A DNA stretch of 38,164 bases from an uncultured Caryophanales bacterium (GCA_937896065.1 CALBLI010000036.1:1-38164), one strand, 5' to 3'; positions 1 to 8,890 are shown, counted from the first letter of the stretch. Notes: a model not told the origin generated them from the sequence alone. Program-made: numbers and translations.

Positions 1-344
1 AAGAAGTTGTGTCCATTATATCCCCAGTATGGTGTTTCTTCATATTCAACATATATATTTGAACTATTAATATTTAATAGAGATGATACGATTGTTGTCA
101 ATTTATTAGTGAGTTTATTATATGAATCTGATGAACTTTTTCCATATATTTTCACTTCAATAAAAGCTATATCATCATTATTTTTACCTTGAAAATATAA
201 TGAACAATCATCATTTAAAGATACCATAAGCCACTGTTCACTTTTTCCAGGTAGCATTGATATTGAATTCCCAAATTCACTTTTTAGTTTTTCTTTTAAA
301 TCATCATTTAATTTTTTTGTTGTTCTTAAATTTATAAATGGCAT
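1..344 (-). CDS. MIF-family tautomerase (partial, runs off left edge)
   Basis: I read this by hand on the minus strand from an ATG at 344-342, preceded by a perfect AGGAGGA site (351-357). The 114 codons visible begin MPFINLRTT, giving the N-terminal Pro that acts as catalytic base in the tautomerase superfamily. A PGKSEQWLMV segment matches the MIF region TGKPPQYIAV, and the tail IYVEYEETPYWGYNGHNF parallels MIF's [20 protein letters not shown]. The family is about 115 aa, so only a few residues are probably missing. MIF-like proteins catalyse keto-enol tautomerisation of substrates such as phenylpyruvate in vitro; their bacterial role is not clear. It lies 11 nt behind the GtrA-like gene, probably last or near last in that operon. 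Family assignment is from remembered sequences. Confidence 0.8.
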   Translation of the reverse strand, partial: MPFINLRTTKKLNDDLKEKLKSEFGNSISMLPGKSEQWLMVSLNDDCSLYFQGKNNDDIAFIEVKIYGKSSSDSYNKLTNKLTTIVSSLLNINSSNIYVEYEETPYWGYNGHNF

Positions 345-355
345 AATTTATCCTC

Positions 356-1270
356 CTATTTGTAAAGAATGAGTTTACGACTTATATAATTATAAATCAT
401 AACAATGAGAGTACGGATTACAAAATCCACAGGATATGTAAAAAACATGACACCTTTTTTAATAAATAAAACATCATATAAAATAAATTGCAATAGCATG
501 CCTAAAAGTAAACCAATAACTGCCAAAACCAAGAAAATAATTATTCCCTTAAGACTTTTAACATTTTTATTACCGTTTTTTTTATAGACCATATATGTTG
601 ATAATAAATAATTTATAACTACACCGATTGTAAATCCAAAGATAGTAGATACGATGGTGACATATCCATTATTATTTCCTTTAAAAATTACAAATTGAAA
701 TAAGTAACATACAAGAAAATCAAAACAAGCAGCTACCAATCCAACAATTACAAAGCGGAATATTTCCCAAAAAAGATGATTGCTGTAACTCATATTTTCT
801 AGATAAAGTTTATATAAAAGAGAAATATATATATTTACTAAGAAAGATGAGAAAAAAACACAAAATCCCATATCATGCTTAGAAGAAAATATCATGCTTA
901 AAACTATAAAAGCAAGATTACCAAACAATGATAAAATGAATAAATAGATAACATTTTTAAAATTTTTATTGATGATTATAGAATTACCACTTGGTTTAAT
1001 AAATATCAATAATGCATAAAGTATCAAAATATCTATAAATGAGAAAAGTAGTGAAAAAAGCAGAGTATCTTTATTAAAATCTAATGTCTTATTGTATGAA
1101 TATGCTAAAGAAATTATCTCATTGCTTTTAAATGGACTAATTAAAGTAAAACTTGCAATTATAAGTGATAAAAAAAGACTGATAGAAAAGAAGATTAGAA
1201 TCTCTTCTATCAGTTTATTTTTAGACTTTGATGGTTCCTTTAAATCAGATATTTGAAAAAAATTCATCAT
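356..1270 (-). CDS. GtrA-domain polytopic membrane protein
   Basis: A 304-aa integral membrane protein with about eight hydrophobic segments. The C-terminal half (about residues 165-300) has the GtrA pattern: FRFVIVGLVAACFDFLVCYL, then GFTIGVVINYLLSTYMVYKK, then two more helices. GtrA-family proteins are linked to moving lipid-linked sugars or to polysaccharide/teichoic acid glycosylation. The N-terminal half (about 1-160) adds four further helices that a typical 120-150 aa GtrA protein lacks, so this is a longer form. Its start overlaps the stop of the upstream membrane gene by one base, so they are translationally coupled; a second ATG follows directly. No glycosyltransferase is seen next to it, so substrate is unknown. 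Confidence 0.7.
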   Translation of the reverse strand: MMNFFQISDLKEPSKSKNKLIEEILIFFSISLFLSLIIASFTLISPFKSNEIISLAYSYNKTLDFNKDTLLFSLLFSFIDILILYALLIFIKPSGNSIIINKNFKNVIYLFILSLFGNLAFIVLSMIFSSKHDMGFCVFFSSFLVNIYISLLYKLYLENMSYSNHLFWEIFRFVIVGLVAACFDFLVCYLFQFVIFKGNNNGYVTIVSTIFGFTIGVVINYLLSTYMVYKKNGNKNVKSLKGIIIFLVLAVIGLLLGMLLQFILYDVLFIKKGVMFFTYPVDFVIRTLIVMIYNYISRKLILYK

Positions 1271-1971
1271 TAATAATCTTCAGAACATTCAATAAAGACA
1301 GGTTTGGTTTTCTTTTTGTAGACAATAGTAGTATTTTTGTTTCTAATAAAATCAAAAATAATAAGTCCATAAGCTAAATATTCAAGATAAATAAAATAGT
1401 CTAAAAAATTTAAAACACCACTACATTTTGCAACGACTGACGAACAAATTGCAACTAAAATGTAGATAAAGGTCAAAGTGAATTTGGCATCCCTTCTATG
1501 TTTGATATAAAGTACAAATAATATAAGAGAAGTTAAAACATATGATATAGATCTAAGTAAATAAATCATCACTGGAGCGATTTTACCTTCGTTTAAGAAA
1601 TAATTTTCAAGTGGGAAGAATGCTAAAACAATTGAAATTAAAGTGAGAAGATAAACAAAAATAGCTGAATTCGTATGGGAAGATACTTCTTTTTTAGTAG
1701 CAAATAGGACATGGAATAAAAGAAGTAAAAATAATGCAGTAGTTACATATGAAATGGTTGTAGCAGCTTTAGTAAAAGATGAAATATCAGAAGTTGAGTA
1801 ACCTGCTATGATTCTAGCAATTAAAGGGAATGCTTCACCAATAGTTAAAATCAAAACCGATATTCCCATCAATGTATTTTTCTTATTTTTTGAAGCGAAT
1901 AATAAATACCAAGAAGATAATAAACCAAATACAAGGAATATAATAAATATAGCAGTGTCAAAATATTTCAT
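1270..1971 (-). CDS. Unknown multi-pass membrane protein
   Basis: A 233-aa protein of about seven hydrophobic helices spanning nearly the whole chain, with a short charged cytoplasmic-type tail (KKKTKPVFIECSEDY). I do not recognise the family. The start is supported by AGGAGAG at 1979-1985 and by a promoter just upstream. It is the first gene of a minus-strand unit that continues into the GtrA-like gene (1-nt overlap) and the MIF-like tautomerase. Co-transcription suggests a shared membrane or envelope function with the GtrA protein, but the sequence itself gives no catalytic motif. Confidence 0.7.
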   Translation of the reverse strand: MKYFDTAIFIIFLVFGLLSSWYLLFASKNKKNTLMGISVLILTIGEAFPLIARIIAGYSTSDISSFTKAATTISYVTTALFLLLLFHVLFATKKEVSSHTNSAIFVYLLTLISIVLAFFPLENYFLNEGKIAPVMIYLLRSISYVLTSLILFVLYIKHRRDAKFTLTFIYILVAICSSVVAKCSGVLNFLDYFIYLEYLAYGLIIFDFIRNKNTTIVYKKKTKPVFIECSEDY

Positions 1972-1996
1972 AGTAAACTCTCCTAATTCTTATTAA

Positions 1997-2025
1997 ATTA
2001 TAAGATTTTATCGACAAATTAGCAA
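1997..2025 (-). promoter_or_regulatory. Promoter of the membrane/GtrA/tautomerase unit
   Basis: Read on the minus strand: a TTGCTA -35 (2025-2020), a 17-bp spacer and a perfect TATAAT -10 (2002-1997). This sits 12 bases upstream of the ribosome binding site of the 233-aa membrane gene. It is divergent from the adenine deaminase promoter. Confidence 0.6.
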
Positions 2026-2120
2026 ATAATATTATTAATTTATTTATATTTATATAAATATTTGACTAATGCTAAAAAGAATTTTTTAAAATTCGTGTTT
2101 TAATTATGTTATTTAAATCA

Positions 2121-2129
2121 TGATATAAT
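2121..2129 (+). promoter_or_regulatory. Extended -10 promoter of adenine deaminase
   Basis: TGATATAAT is an extended -10 (TG-N-TATAAT) 26 bases before the start codon, followed by an AGGAGG site. No good -35 is visible at 17 bp. The resulting leader would be only about 20 nt, too short to hold a riboswitch. Confidence 0.55.
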
Positions 2130-2154
2130 TTTTTTTAAAAAAAGGAGGCATAAG

Positions 2155-3777
2155 ATGAAAACTCTTTTCAAAAATATTAATGTTGTTGATGTTTTTAATC
2201 ATGAAATTAAAGAATGTGATGTTTTAATTGATAATGATAGAATTATTTCTATTGGTAAAATTGATGAAATTGAAAATATGGTTGATTGCAAAGGAAAGTA
2301 TATGTACCCATCGTTTATTGATACTCATCTTCACTTTGAATCTAGTCAACTTAGACCAAGTGAATATTTAAAGCTGGCTATTGCATATGGAACAACAGCG
2401 TTTATTGCTGATCCTCATGAGATAACAAATGTTTGCGGGGAAGATGGTATTAAATTCATCAAGGAAGATATAAAAGATATACCAGCAGATATAAAAATTA
2501 TGATGCCATCATGTGTGCCAGCTACACCTTTAGAATATAATAAAGTTAAAATTGATGCTGATGAAACAATAAGACTCACTAAAAAATATGATTTGTATGG
2601 CTTAGGTGAGATGATGGATATTATTGGTGTTTTAAATGATGATAAAGAAGTTTTAAAGAAAATCAAATATTTTAAAGATAATAACATGATAGTTGATGGA
2701 CATGCTCCACTAATGTCTGGTATTTTTTTAGATAAATACATTCTAGCTGGTATGTATACAGATCATGAAGTATTTACAAAAGAGGAAGCACTGGAAAGAG
2801 TATCAAAAGGAATGACTGTTCAAATAAGAAATGGATCAGCTGCTAAAGATGTTGAAAAAGTTATTAAAGCTGTCAATAAAGATAATATCTCGTCTTTTGT
2901 TTTTGCAACTGATGATAAAGAACCTGAAGAACTTGCTTCCAAAGGAACTATAATTGATGCTGTAAAGAAAGCTATCAAATCTGGGATTGATAAAATTGAT
3001 GCGATAAAAATTGCATCACTAAATGGTTATCGTACATATAAGCTTGAAAAAAGGGGAGCTATTGCCATTGGTTATTATGCAAATTTTATCATTGCACCTG
3101 ATTTAGAATTTAATAAAAATTTAGAAGTATATTACATGGGAAAATTGGTTGCAAAAGATAATGTTTCATTATTTGAAATTAAGAATGCATCAATTTTAAA
3201 TGTGACATCAACTGTCAATATTAAAAAAATAGAATTGGAAGATTTAAAATTTAATTTTGATAAATCTAAGCCGGTTATGGAAATTATTCCTGGCTCGCTA
3301 ATTACTAAAAAAATATACTGCAAAGATGATAAGGAATTGAATAGAATGTATTCAATTGAAAGGCATCATAAAACAGGTCTTATTGGTAAATGTTTTGTTA
3401 AAGGATTCAATCTGAAAAACGGAGCAATTGCACAAACCATCAGTCATGATTCACATAATATCATCGCACTTGGAAACGATGAAAAAGATATTTTAGATGT
3501 TATAAATGCGTTAAAAACTGATGGTGGTATTGCAATAAAAGTTGATGGCAAAATCACTTATCTTGAATTAGATATAGCAGGACTTATGTCATCAAAACCA
3601 TATGCTGAAGTAATTAAAAAAAGGCATGAATTATTAGAAGCTACTCATAAATTATCAATGAATAATAAAATTAATCCATTGATGCTTCTCTCTTTTTTAT
3701 CGTTGATTGTTATACCTGATATCAAACTTACTTGTAATGGACTATATTCAATTATAGAGAGAAAATATATCGAATAA
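2155..3777 (+). CDS. ade: Adenine deaminase
   Basis: A 540-aa amidohydrolase that converts adenine to hypoxanthine and ammonia in purine salvage. Family motifs appear in order: the metal-binding IDTHLHFESSQLRP (about residue 60), IADPHEITNVCG (about 83), GLGEMMD, VDGHAPLMSG (about 182), YTDHE (about 200), RNGSAAKD and FATDDKEP. The C-terminal adenine deaminase domain carries KTGLIGKCFVKGF, AIAQTISHDSHNI and DIAGLMSSKPYAEV. Length is slightly below the 577 aa that I recall for Bacillus. The start has a strong AGGAGG 6 bases upstream. It stands alone between two minus-strand units. Together with DeoB far downstream it points to use of nucleobases and nucleosides. Confidence 0.95.
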   Translation: MKTLFKNINVVDVFNHEIKECDVLIDNDRIISIGKIDEIENMVDCKGKYMYPSFIDTHLHFESSQLRPSEYLKLAIAYGTTAFIADPHEITNVCGEDGIKFIKEDIKDIPADIKIMMPSCVPATPLEYNKVKIDADETIRLTKKYDLYGLGEMMDIIGVLNDDKEVLKKIKYFKDNNMIVDGHAPLMSGIFLDKYILAGMYTDHEVFTKEEALERVSKGMTVQIRNGSAAKDVEKVIKAVNKDNISSFVFATDDKEPEELASKGTIIDAVKKAIKSGIDKIDAIKIASLNGYRTYKLEKRGAIAIGYYANFIIAPDLEFNKNLEVYYMGKLVAKDNVSLFEIKNASILNVTSTVNIKKIELEDLKFNFDKSKPVMEIIPGSLITKKIYCKDDKELNRMYSIERHHKTGLIGKCFVKGFNLKNGAIAQTISHDSHNIIALGNDEKDILDVINALKTDGGIAIKVDGKITYLELDIAGLMSSKPYAEVIKKRHELLEATHKLSMNNKINPLMLLSFLSLIVIPDIKLTCNGLYSIIERKYIE

Positions 3778-3803
3778 TCATAATATGAATTTATTTGTCA
3801 TTT

Positions 3804-3838
3804 AACAATTTTATAATTCAAAATATAGTTGTTTTTAA
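3804..3838. terminator. Weak candidate terminator between convergent genes
   Basis: AACAA-TTTT (3804-3812) can pair with AAAA (3820-3823) and TTGTT (3829-3833), with a TATAG bulge, and a T-run follows. It is all A/T apart from one pair, so stability is low. It lies where adenine deaminase and the minus-strand ABC operon converge. Confidence 0.3.
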
Positions 3839-3842
3839 TAAA

Positions 3843-5606
3843 TTATTTACGATGAATATATTTTAAAAATATAAATCTATTGGAAATATATATTGATATA
3901 AATGTAAATATAATCAATAAGAAATCAATAAACAACGTAATAAGAATTGAAAAAAGTAATTGATCACTAAAAGATATGAGGTTATCGATTATAAAAAATT
4001 TACAAATGCTATTATTAAAAATTGAACTTATTGATGTGTAAATTATTGTTGCTATTATAAATGATGAAAATAAGGAAATAATTGAATCAACTGACGAGTA
4101 AAAACCACTTCTTTTATAATTGCAATCAATATATTTAAAGAGAATATTTTCATTTTTAAAGGCTAAACAGATAGAAATTATTAAAAGAAGATAGATAAAA
4201 ATTAAAAGTGAAAGCGAAATATAAAAAATTATATTAATAATTATGTTGCTGGTGTTTTTATTTTTCCAAAAATTATATGTATTATCACTGATTTCACTTA
4301 AAAAAGAAGGTAGATAGAATGTATTTTTGTTGTTTTTAAATAATAAATCAAAGCCATAAAAATAAATAGGGGTTGAATCATTTAATATTTCATTAAAGAT
4401 TGTATTTGAAATTAAAATTGGATAATTATGTTCCAATATATTGGAAACATTATTTTTATTGAATTTATTAATAAAAGTTAACGCATTTGTTATACTTTCA
4501 TCATATTGATAAATATTTTTAACTATTGCTTCATTTTTACAATTGTTTATTTTTAATTTTGAATCAATTTTTAAATTCAATTTACTAGAAATATTTGATG
4601 GTAATGCTATATCATAGTCGGATTGTAGTTCAATATCAAAGGAAGAAGATTTAAAAGCATTTAGTTTATTACAAACAGCAAATAAATTTTGACCATTGAT
4701 AGTTAAAAGACAACCGACTCCACCATTAACACTATCTGAATAATTTTCGACTACATCTATACCATTAATGTTGCTTTTTCGCATATTGTTATATACATAA
4801 TCATTACCGCTAGTGTTTATAAACATCAGTGAGAAAAAGCAGACAATGTGAAGAAAAATTAATATTGGAATGATAAATAATTTATGTTTCCAAGTTTTTA
4901 AAATTATTTTTTTTAGAAAAGATTTTAAAAAAAAGACATTAGAAATTTGTGAAGATTTTTGATGATTTTCATAACTAACTTTTATAGTATTTTCATTCTC
5001 AGAAATAAGTTTAAAAGAATAATTGTCATACGTGAAGACATAGTCACAATATTTATCGCTATCTAAATTATCATTAGATGAAATGATGATGATATGCTCA
5101 TCTTTTATTTTATTAAAAATTTTTAAAATATTGAGTGCATTATCTTTGTCGAGATTACTGAAAGGTTCATCAAAAAGAATAATCTTTCTATCTTCTAAAA
5201 GCATGCGTGAGATAGCAAGTCTAGCCTGTTCTCCTTTGCTAAGATTTTTTGCAAGCTCACCTTTTTTATTGGATAATTTAACATCTTCAAGCACTTTGCA
5301 TATTTTAGTTAAATCATTAGAAATTATTTTTAAATTTTCTATTACTGATAATTCAATGAAAACATTATTTTCTAGTGTAAAATATGCAACATTATTACAA
5401 ACTTTAGTTTCATCATTTAAATATACTGTTCCTTTATCAGGTTTTATATAAGTTGAAAGTATATCAAGCATAGTTGATTTACCACATCCAGATGAACCTT
5501 TAAACAAATAAATATTTCCTGTTTTAAATGTGAATGTAAAATCAGAAAAAATGAGTGTTGAATTATAACTTTTTTCAATATTATTAGCGGTTAATGTATA
5601 TTCCAT
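3843..5606 (-). CDS. ABC ATPase-permease fusion, MacB-like, degenerate partner
   Basis: A 587-aa protein: an N-terminal ABC ATPase domain (about 1-210) fused to a MacB/FtsX-like permease. Walker A GSSGCGKST is at 37-45, signature LSKGE at 122-126 and Walker B ILFDEP around 143-148. The H-loop reads SSND, so the usual His is Asn (about 178), and the Q-loop Gln position is Leu. The permease has one helix at about 240-262, an external domain of about 190 residues and three C-terminal helices. I start at ATG 5606 (AAGGTG six bases upstream) rather than the in-frame GTG at 5615, where the Shine-Dalgarno would overlap the start. It begins one base after the stop of the 784-aa partner. Likely half of a heterodimeric mechanotransmission- or export-type ABC system; substrate unknown. 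Confidence 0.8.
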   Translation of the reverse strand: MEYTLTANNIEKSYNSTLIFSDFTFTFKTGNIYLFKGSSGCGKSTMLDILSTYIKPDKGTVYLNDETKVCNNVAYFTLENNVFIELSVIENLKIISNDLTKICKVLEDVKLSNKKGELAKNLSKGEQARLAISRMLLEDRKIILFDEPFSNLDKDNALNILKIFNKIKDEHIIIISSNDNLDSDKYCDYVFTYDNYSFKLISENENTIKVSYENHQKSSQISNVFFLKSFLKKIILKTWKHKLFIIPILIFLHIVCFFSLMFINTSGNDYVYNNMRKSNINGIDVVENYSDSVNGGVGCLLTINGQNLFAVCNKLNAFKSSSFDIELQSDYDIALPSNISSKLNLKIDSKLKINNCKNEAIVKNIYQYDESITNALTFINKFNKNNVSNILEHNYPILISNTIFNEILNDSTPIYFYGFDLLFKNNKNTFYLPSFLSEISDNTYNFWKNKNTSNIIINIIFYISLSLLIFIYLLLIISICLAFKNENILFKYIDCNYKRSGFYSSVDSIISLFSSFIIATIIYTSISSIFNNSICKFFIIDNLISFSDQLLFSILITLFIDFLLIIFTFISIYISNRFIFLKYIHRK

Positions 5607-5607
5607 A

Positions 5608-7962
5608 TCAGTCACCTTCTTTTATTTGAGAATTAGGATTTTTCTTTTTAATGAAATATGAGATAGGAATTGAAATAATTGGAATTACAATTGCTACTAT
5701 TATAGAAATTGCATATGATAATGCAAAATTTGAAACCACAAATGTTCCATCATAGCCAATGCTATTGCATACTTGATGGAAAAGAGCATTTGTTACGAGT
5801 TGACAAAAAGGAATTGATATCAATAGTGAAAATAAACTGATTGTAGTTATAATTGAAGTGAATAAGAAAAAACAAAATAATTCTTTCTTTCCTAAAAGCT
5901 TTAATACAGCAAAATTATGTGTTAAAAATCTTCTCTCATTTATCCCATATATAATGAATATAATAATTGAAATTAGTGAAATGATAGCGGCGACGATGGT
6001 GATAAATGTTCTAAAATTTTGACTATTTTTATATGATTTCAAACAATTTGTCCATCTTATTGATTGTAAAGAAGTGGAATCATCTAATATTTGATTTAGA
6101 TGTTCTTTCAAGTATGTTTTATCTGCAAAAATAATTTTTGCATCATCATAACCATCCATATAACCTAAACTAATTGCTGAGATAAGTTCATCGTATAATT
6201 TATTTGAAACAATAATACAATCATTAAAAGTTAAGCTATCATTTTTGCCATCTATTATTTCATATTGACCTGCAATTGAAAATGATGATATTTGATCAGC
6301 ATTTTTAAACATGGAAGTTAAAGGAAAATGATATTCATTATTTTCATTTTTATATTTATCTAGAAATGAATTTGTAGAAGCATTATTGTTGAAAGCATCA
6401 AATAAAATATTATTGTATTTGAAGCCTTTTGGAAGAAGAATAAAATCTTCAGATAGTTGAATATTAGAAATGTTATTAAGAAAATTAACTTTGTCAAAAA
6501 ATGAGTAGGGATAAATGTTGTATAAAGTTAGATATTTAACATCTATAATATCTAAATTGATGGTATTGTTATCACAATAGGTTTTATATTCTTTGTATAA
6601 AGTTGATAATGAATTGACAAATATATTGCTTCTAAAACCTGAATGAGATAGACAAGTTATATAATCTTTTTTCTTAATAATAGCAGGAAAAGCGTAGCGT
6701 AAACTGAAATTATCATTATCTTCTTTTGTAACATAATCTATAGTTAAATCAATTATTCCTGAAAGAACAAATTTATCTTCAATGTAATTATGAGGTAGTG
6801 CAAAAGAGTTATTAACAATTGATACAGGAATTTCACTTCCAATACTTGTACTGATATTGTTTTCATTTAAATAATCTATTTGTTCAGTAGTTAAAATAAT
6901 TGGGAAAGTAGAATCATTTAACAAATTTGAATTATTTTTTTCAAATTCGTTAAAAATTCGAGTGCACTTTTTAAAAGTGCCATCATTTAAGTTTTCAGCA
7001 CATGTAAAATATATATCATTTTTTGGTGACTGTAGTGTTTTTATAGAACCTCTAGTTGTATAGACATATTTGCTTTGACTTGGAATTTCATCTTCATAAA
7101 TATTATTAATTTGATAATACTCATTTGGTAAAGAACTTATAGCCGTTTCAAGAGTTTTATTTTTATCAATTAACTGAAAGGACATAGATACAAATGATAA
7201 CGATATTGCGGTAAATAAAAAAACAAAGGCGATTGCTAACCAAATTTTATGATGGAATCCACAACGGGTTAAAAACGCGAAAAAAGGAAAATATTTTTTA
7301 TTTCTTGCTTTGCTTGGTTCTGTTATAAATGCACCAACAGAATCAGTATCAGTTATTAGTTTAAGTTCCTTATCTTTTATTTCATAAATTATAAAATTTT
7401 CATCAAAGAAAACATCATCATGACTAGAAATAATTACAAAGTGAGTTTTAGAAAAATCAACTAATATATTTTTTACAATCTGCTTAGTGAATTTATCAAC
7501 ATTAGCAGTTGGCTCGTCAAAAAGATATAAATCACTATCTTTTAAAAGAATTGCACAAATAGATGCTCTTGTTTGTTGCCCGCGTGAACATTTTGACAAT
7601 TTTTTATTTTTAATATCATTTATTTGTAATTTATCTAAAAGCTTATCTATTTTAGCATCATCAGTAGTGACTATATGCAGAAATTCAACTACTGTAAGTT
7701 CTAAAATAAAACACAGGTCAGATGTCATGTAAGATACATCGACATTGTCTTTAACATATGGCTTATTATCAAATAAGATGGTCCCATTATATTTATTTGA
7801 AAAAAACGCAAAGATATTCAGCAATGAAGTTTTTCCACATCCTGATTCACCTTTAATTATATTCATCTTTCCAGCTATAAAAGATGCGTGTTCTACTTCA
7901 AATAATGGGGAAGTTAAATTATCCTCAGCATATGTGATAAAGTTATTTAATTCTAATTTCAT
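5608..7962 (-). CDS. ABC ATPase-permease fusion, MacB-like, larger partner
   Basis: A 784-aa fusion of an ABC ATPase (about 1-215) with a four-helix permease. Walker A GESGCGKTS is at 38-46, Walker B YLFDEP at about 146-151, D-loop ANVD, and an intact H-loop SSHDD (His 181). The signature is degenerate, CSRGQ in place of LSGGQ (125-129), and the Q-loop Gln is replaced by Ser. A helix at about 238-260 precedes a large external domain of some 390 residues. Three C-terminal helices follow (ending near 770), with the ERRFLTHNFAVLKLLG segment typical of FtsX/MacB permeases. The start overlaps the stop of the exoprotein gene (ATGA) and has no Shine-Dalgarno, so translation is probably coupled. It complements the 587-aa protein in ATP-site motifs. 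Confidence 0.82.
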   Translation of the reverse strand: MKLELNNFITYAEDNLTSPLFEVEHASFIAGKMNIIKGESGCGKTSLLNIFAFFSNKYNGTILFDNKPYVKDNVDVSYMTSDLCFILELTVVEFLHIVTTDDAKIDKLLDKLQINDIKNKKLSKCSRGQQTRASICAILLKDSDLYLFDEPTANVDKFTKQIVKNILVDFSKTHFVIISSHDDVFFDENFIIYEIKDKELKLITDTDSVGAFITEPSKARNKKYFPFFAFLTRCGFHHKIWLAIAFVFLFTAISLSFVSMSFQLIDKNKTLETAISSLPNEYYQINNIYEDEIPSQSKYVYTTRGSIKTLQSPKNDIYFTCAENLNDGTFKKCTRIFNEFEKNNSNLLNDSTFPIILTTEQIDYLNENNISTSIGSEIPVSIVNNSFALPHNYIEDKFVLSGIIDLTIDYVTKEDNDNFSLRYAFPAIIKKKDYITCLSHSGFRSNIFVNSLSTLYKEYKTYCDNNTINLDIIDVKYLTLYNIYPYSFFDKVNFLNNISNIQLSEDFILLPKGFKYNNILFDAFNNNASTNSFLDKYKNENNEYHFPLTSMFKNADQISSFSIAGQYEIIDGKNDSLTFNDCIIVSNKLYDELISAISLGYMDGYDDAKIIFADKTYLKEHLNQILDDSTSLQSIRWTNCLKSYKNSQNFRTFITIVAAIISLISIIIFIIYGINERRFLTHNFAVLKLLGKKELFCFFLFTSIITTISLFSLLISIPFCQLVTNALFHQVCNSIGYDGTFVVSNFALSYAISIIVAIVIPIISIPISYFIKKKNPNSQIKEGD

Positions 7963-8846
7963 AATTTAAAATAATCAGAGTCCTTATCTAATTTATTTCT
8001 GTAAGCAAAACAATAGGAGTAAACATCTGGAGTAGCAAAAATTGCGTTAAAATATTGTTTGGAAGTGCCTTGTGTTGGTTTATCACCCCACCACCAAATA
8101 GAGGTTTCTTGATAGTTGCCTTCTATGTAATAATAGGTACCTTGTTTTCCAATAGTTATCGAATAACCATCAGGACAATATGGTGCAGTTTTAGAAGATA
8201 AAGAAAAGTGTGATGACCAATAGTATGTCTTCATGGTATTTCTAGTAAAATTACAATTATAATTAAACGAAGCACCATATTTTTTATTTACAGCTGCTGA
8301 TTCATCTGCGATTTCAATTCCAGCAGCAACTTCTAAAGCTTTTTCAACTTTATAATCAACATTGAAATTAAAAGAAAACGAACTAGAAAAAGAATCAATA
8401 TATGTTGCTTCACTATCAAAATTAACAGATGCTGAACCTGATTCTAATATATCATGATCAAAATATGATGAATAATGTGAATAAATTCCAGTAACTTCAG
8501 TAATGCTTGTAATATTAATATCCATATATCTACCAATTAAATTGGTTCCTCTCCAAGTGTCACTTTTATAATTACCTAATTTAATTCCATTACTTATTGA
8601 GGAAGCGGGATTCATTATATTTTTAGTCAAATCATCAGCTTGTACTTTTCTATCACTTGATTCATCAAAAGAAGGTTGGTAGTATGACCCTTCTAAATAA
8701 TCCATTTTAGAAAAATGAGAAGAGATAAGTTGCTCTTCTCTACTATGAATTAAAGTGTTTACACTAATTGGATAATTACAATAAGAATTTATACATAGAC
8801 TAAATAGTAGAGTAGAACAACCGAGTAATTTTTTTATTTTTGTCAT
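7959..8846 (-). CDS. Secreted beta-rich protein, unknown family; possible beta-pore former
   Basis: A 295-aa protein that I do not recognise. The N-terminus (KIKKLLGCSTLLFSLCINSYC) is a Sec-type signal peptide; NSYC does not fit a lipobox, so release by signal peptidase I near residue 23 is likely. The mature part is rich in Ser, Tyr, Asn and aromatic residues. Two stretches (about 153-182 and 188-215) alternate hydrophobic and polar residues, for example SFSFNFNVDYKVE. That pattern suits an amphipathic beta-hairpin such as the membrane-inserting loop of aerolysin-like toxins, but I see no diagnostic toxin motif. A WWWG cluster lies at 251-254. It is the first gene of a three-gene operon with two MacB-like ABC proteins, so it may be their cargo, or they may protect against it. 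The start has GGAGGAAAT upstream. Confidence 0.72.
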   Translation of the reverse strand: MTKIKKLLGCSTLLFSLCINSYCNYPISVNTLIHSREEQLISSHFSKMDYLEGSYYQPSFDESSDRKVQADDLTKNIMNPASSISNGIKLGNYKSDTWRGTNLIGRYMDINITSITEVTGIYSHYSSYFDHDILESGSASVNFDSEATYIDSFSSSFSFNFNVDYKVEKALEVAAGIEIADESAAVNKKYGASFNYNCNFTRNTMKTYYWSSHFSLSSKTAPYCPDGYSITIGKQGTYYYIEGNYQETSIWWWGDKPTQGTSKQYFNAIFATPDVYSYCFAYRNKLDKDSDYFKL

Positions 8847-8890
8847 AAATTATTTCCTCCTTCTAAATGACTAAAAAAATTAACGTTAAA

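Noticed and set aside
2030..2154. Purine riboswitch upstream of adenine deaminase
   Set aside because: No paired stems with the conserved purine-aptamer junction bases are visible, and the predicted transcript leader is only about 20 nt.
2415..2741. Minus-strand 108-codon open frame inside adenine deaminase
   Set aside because: It is a shadow of a well-supported gene, has no ribosome binding site and a low-complexity composition. The same applies to the other antisense frames such as 5083-5451, 11746-12093 and 28459-28719.
7959..8846. Exoprotein as a lipoprotein
   Set aside because: The Cys at the end of the signal region is in NSYC, which lacks the small residue at -1 and the Leu/Val/Ile at -3 of a lipobox.
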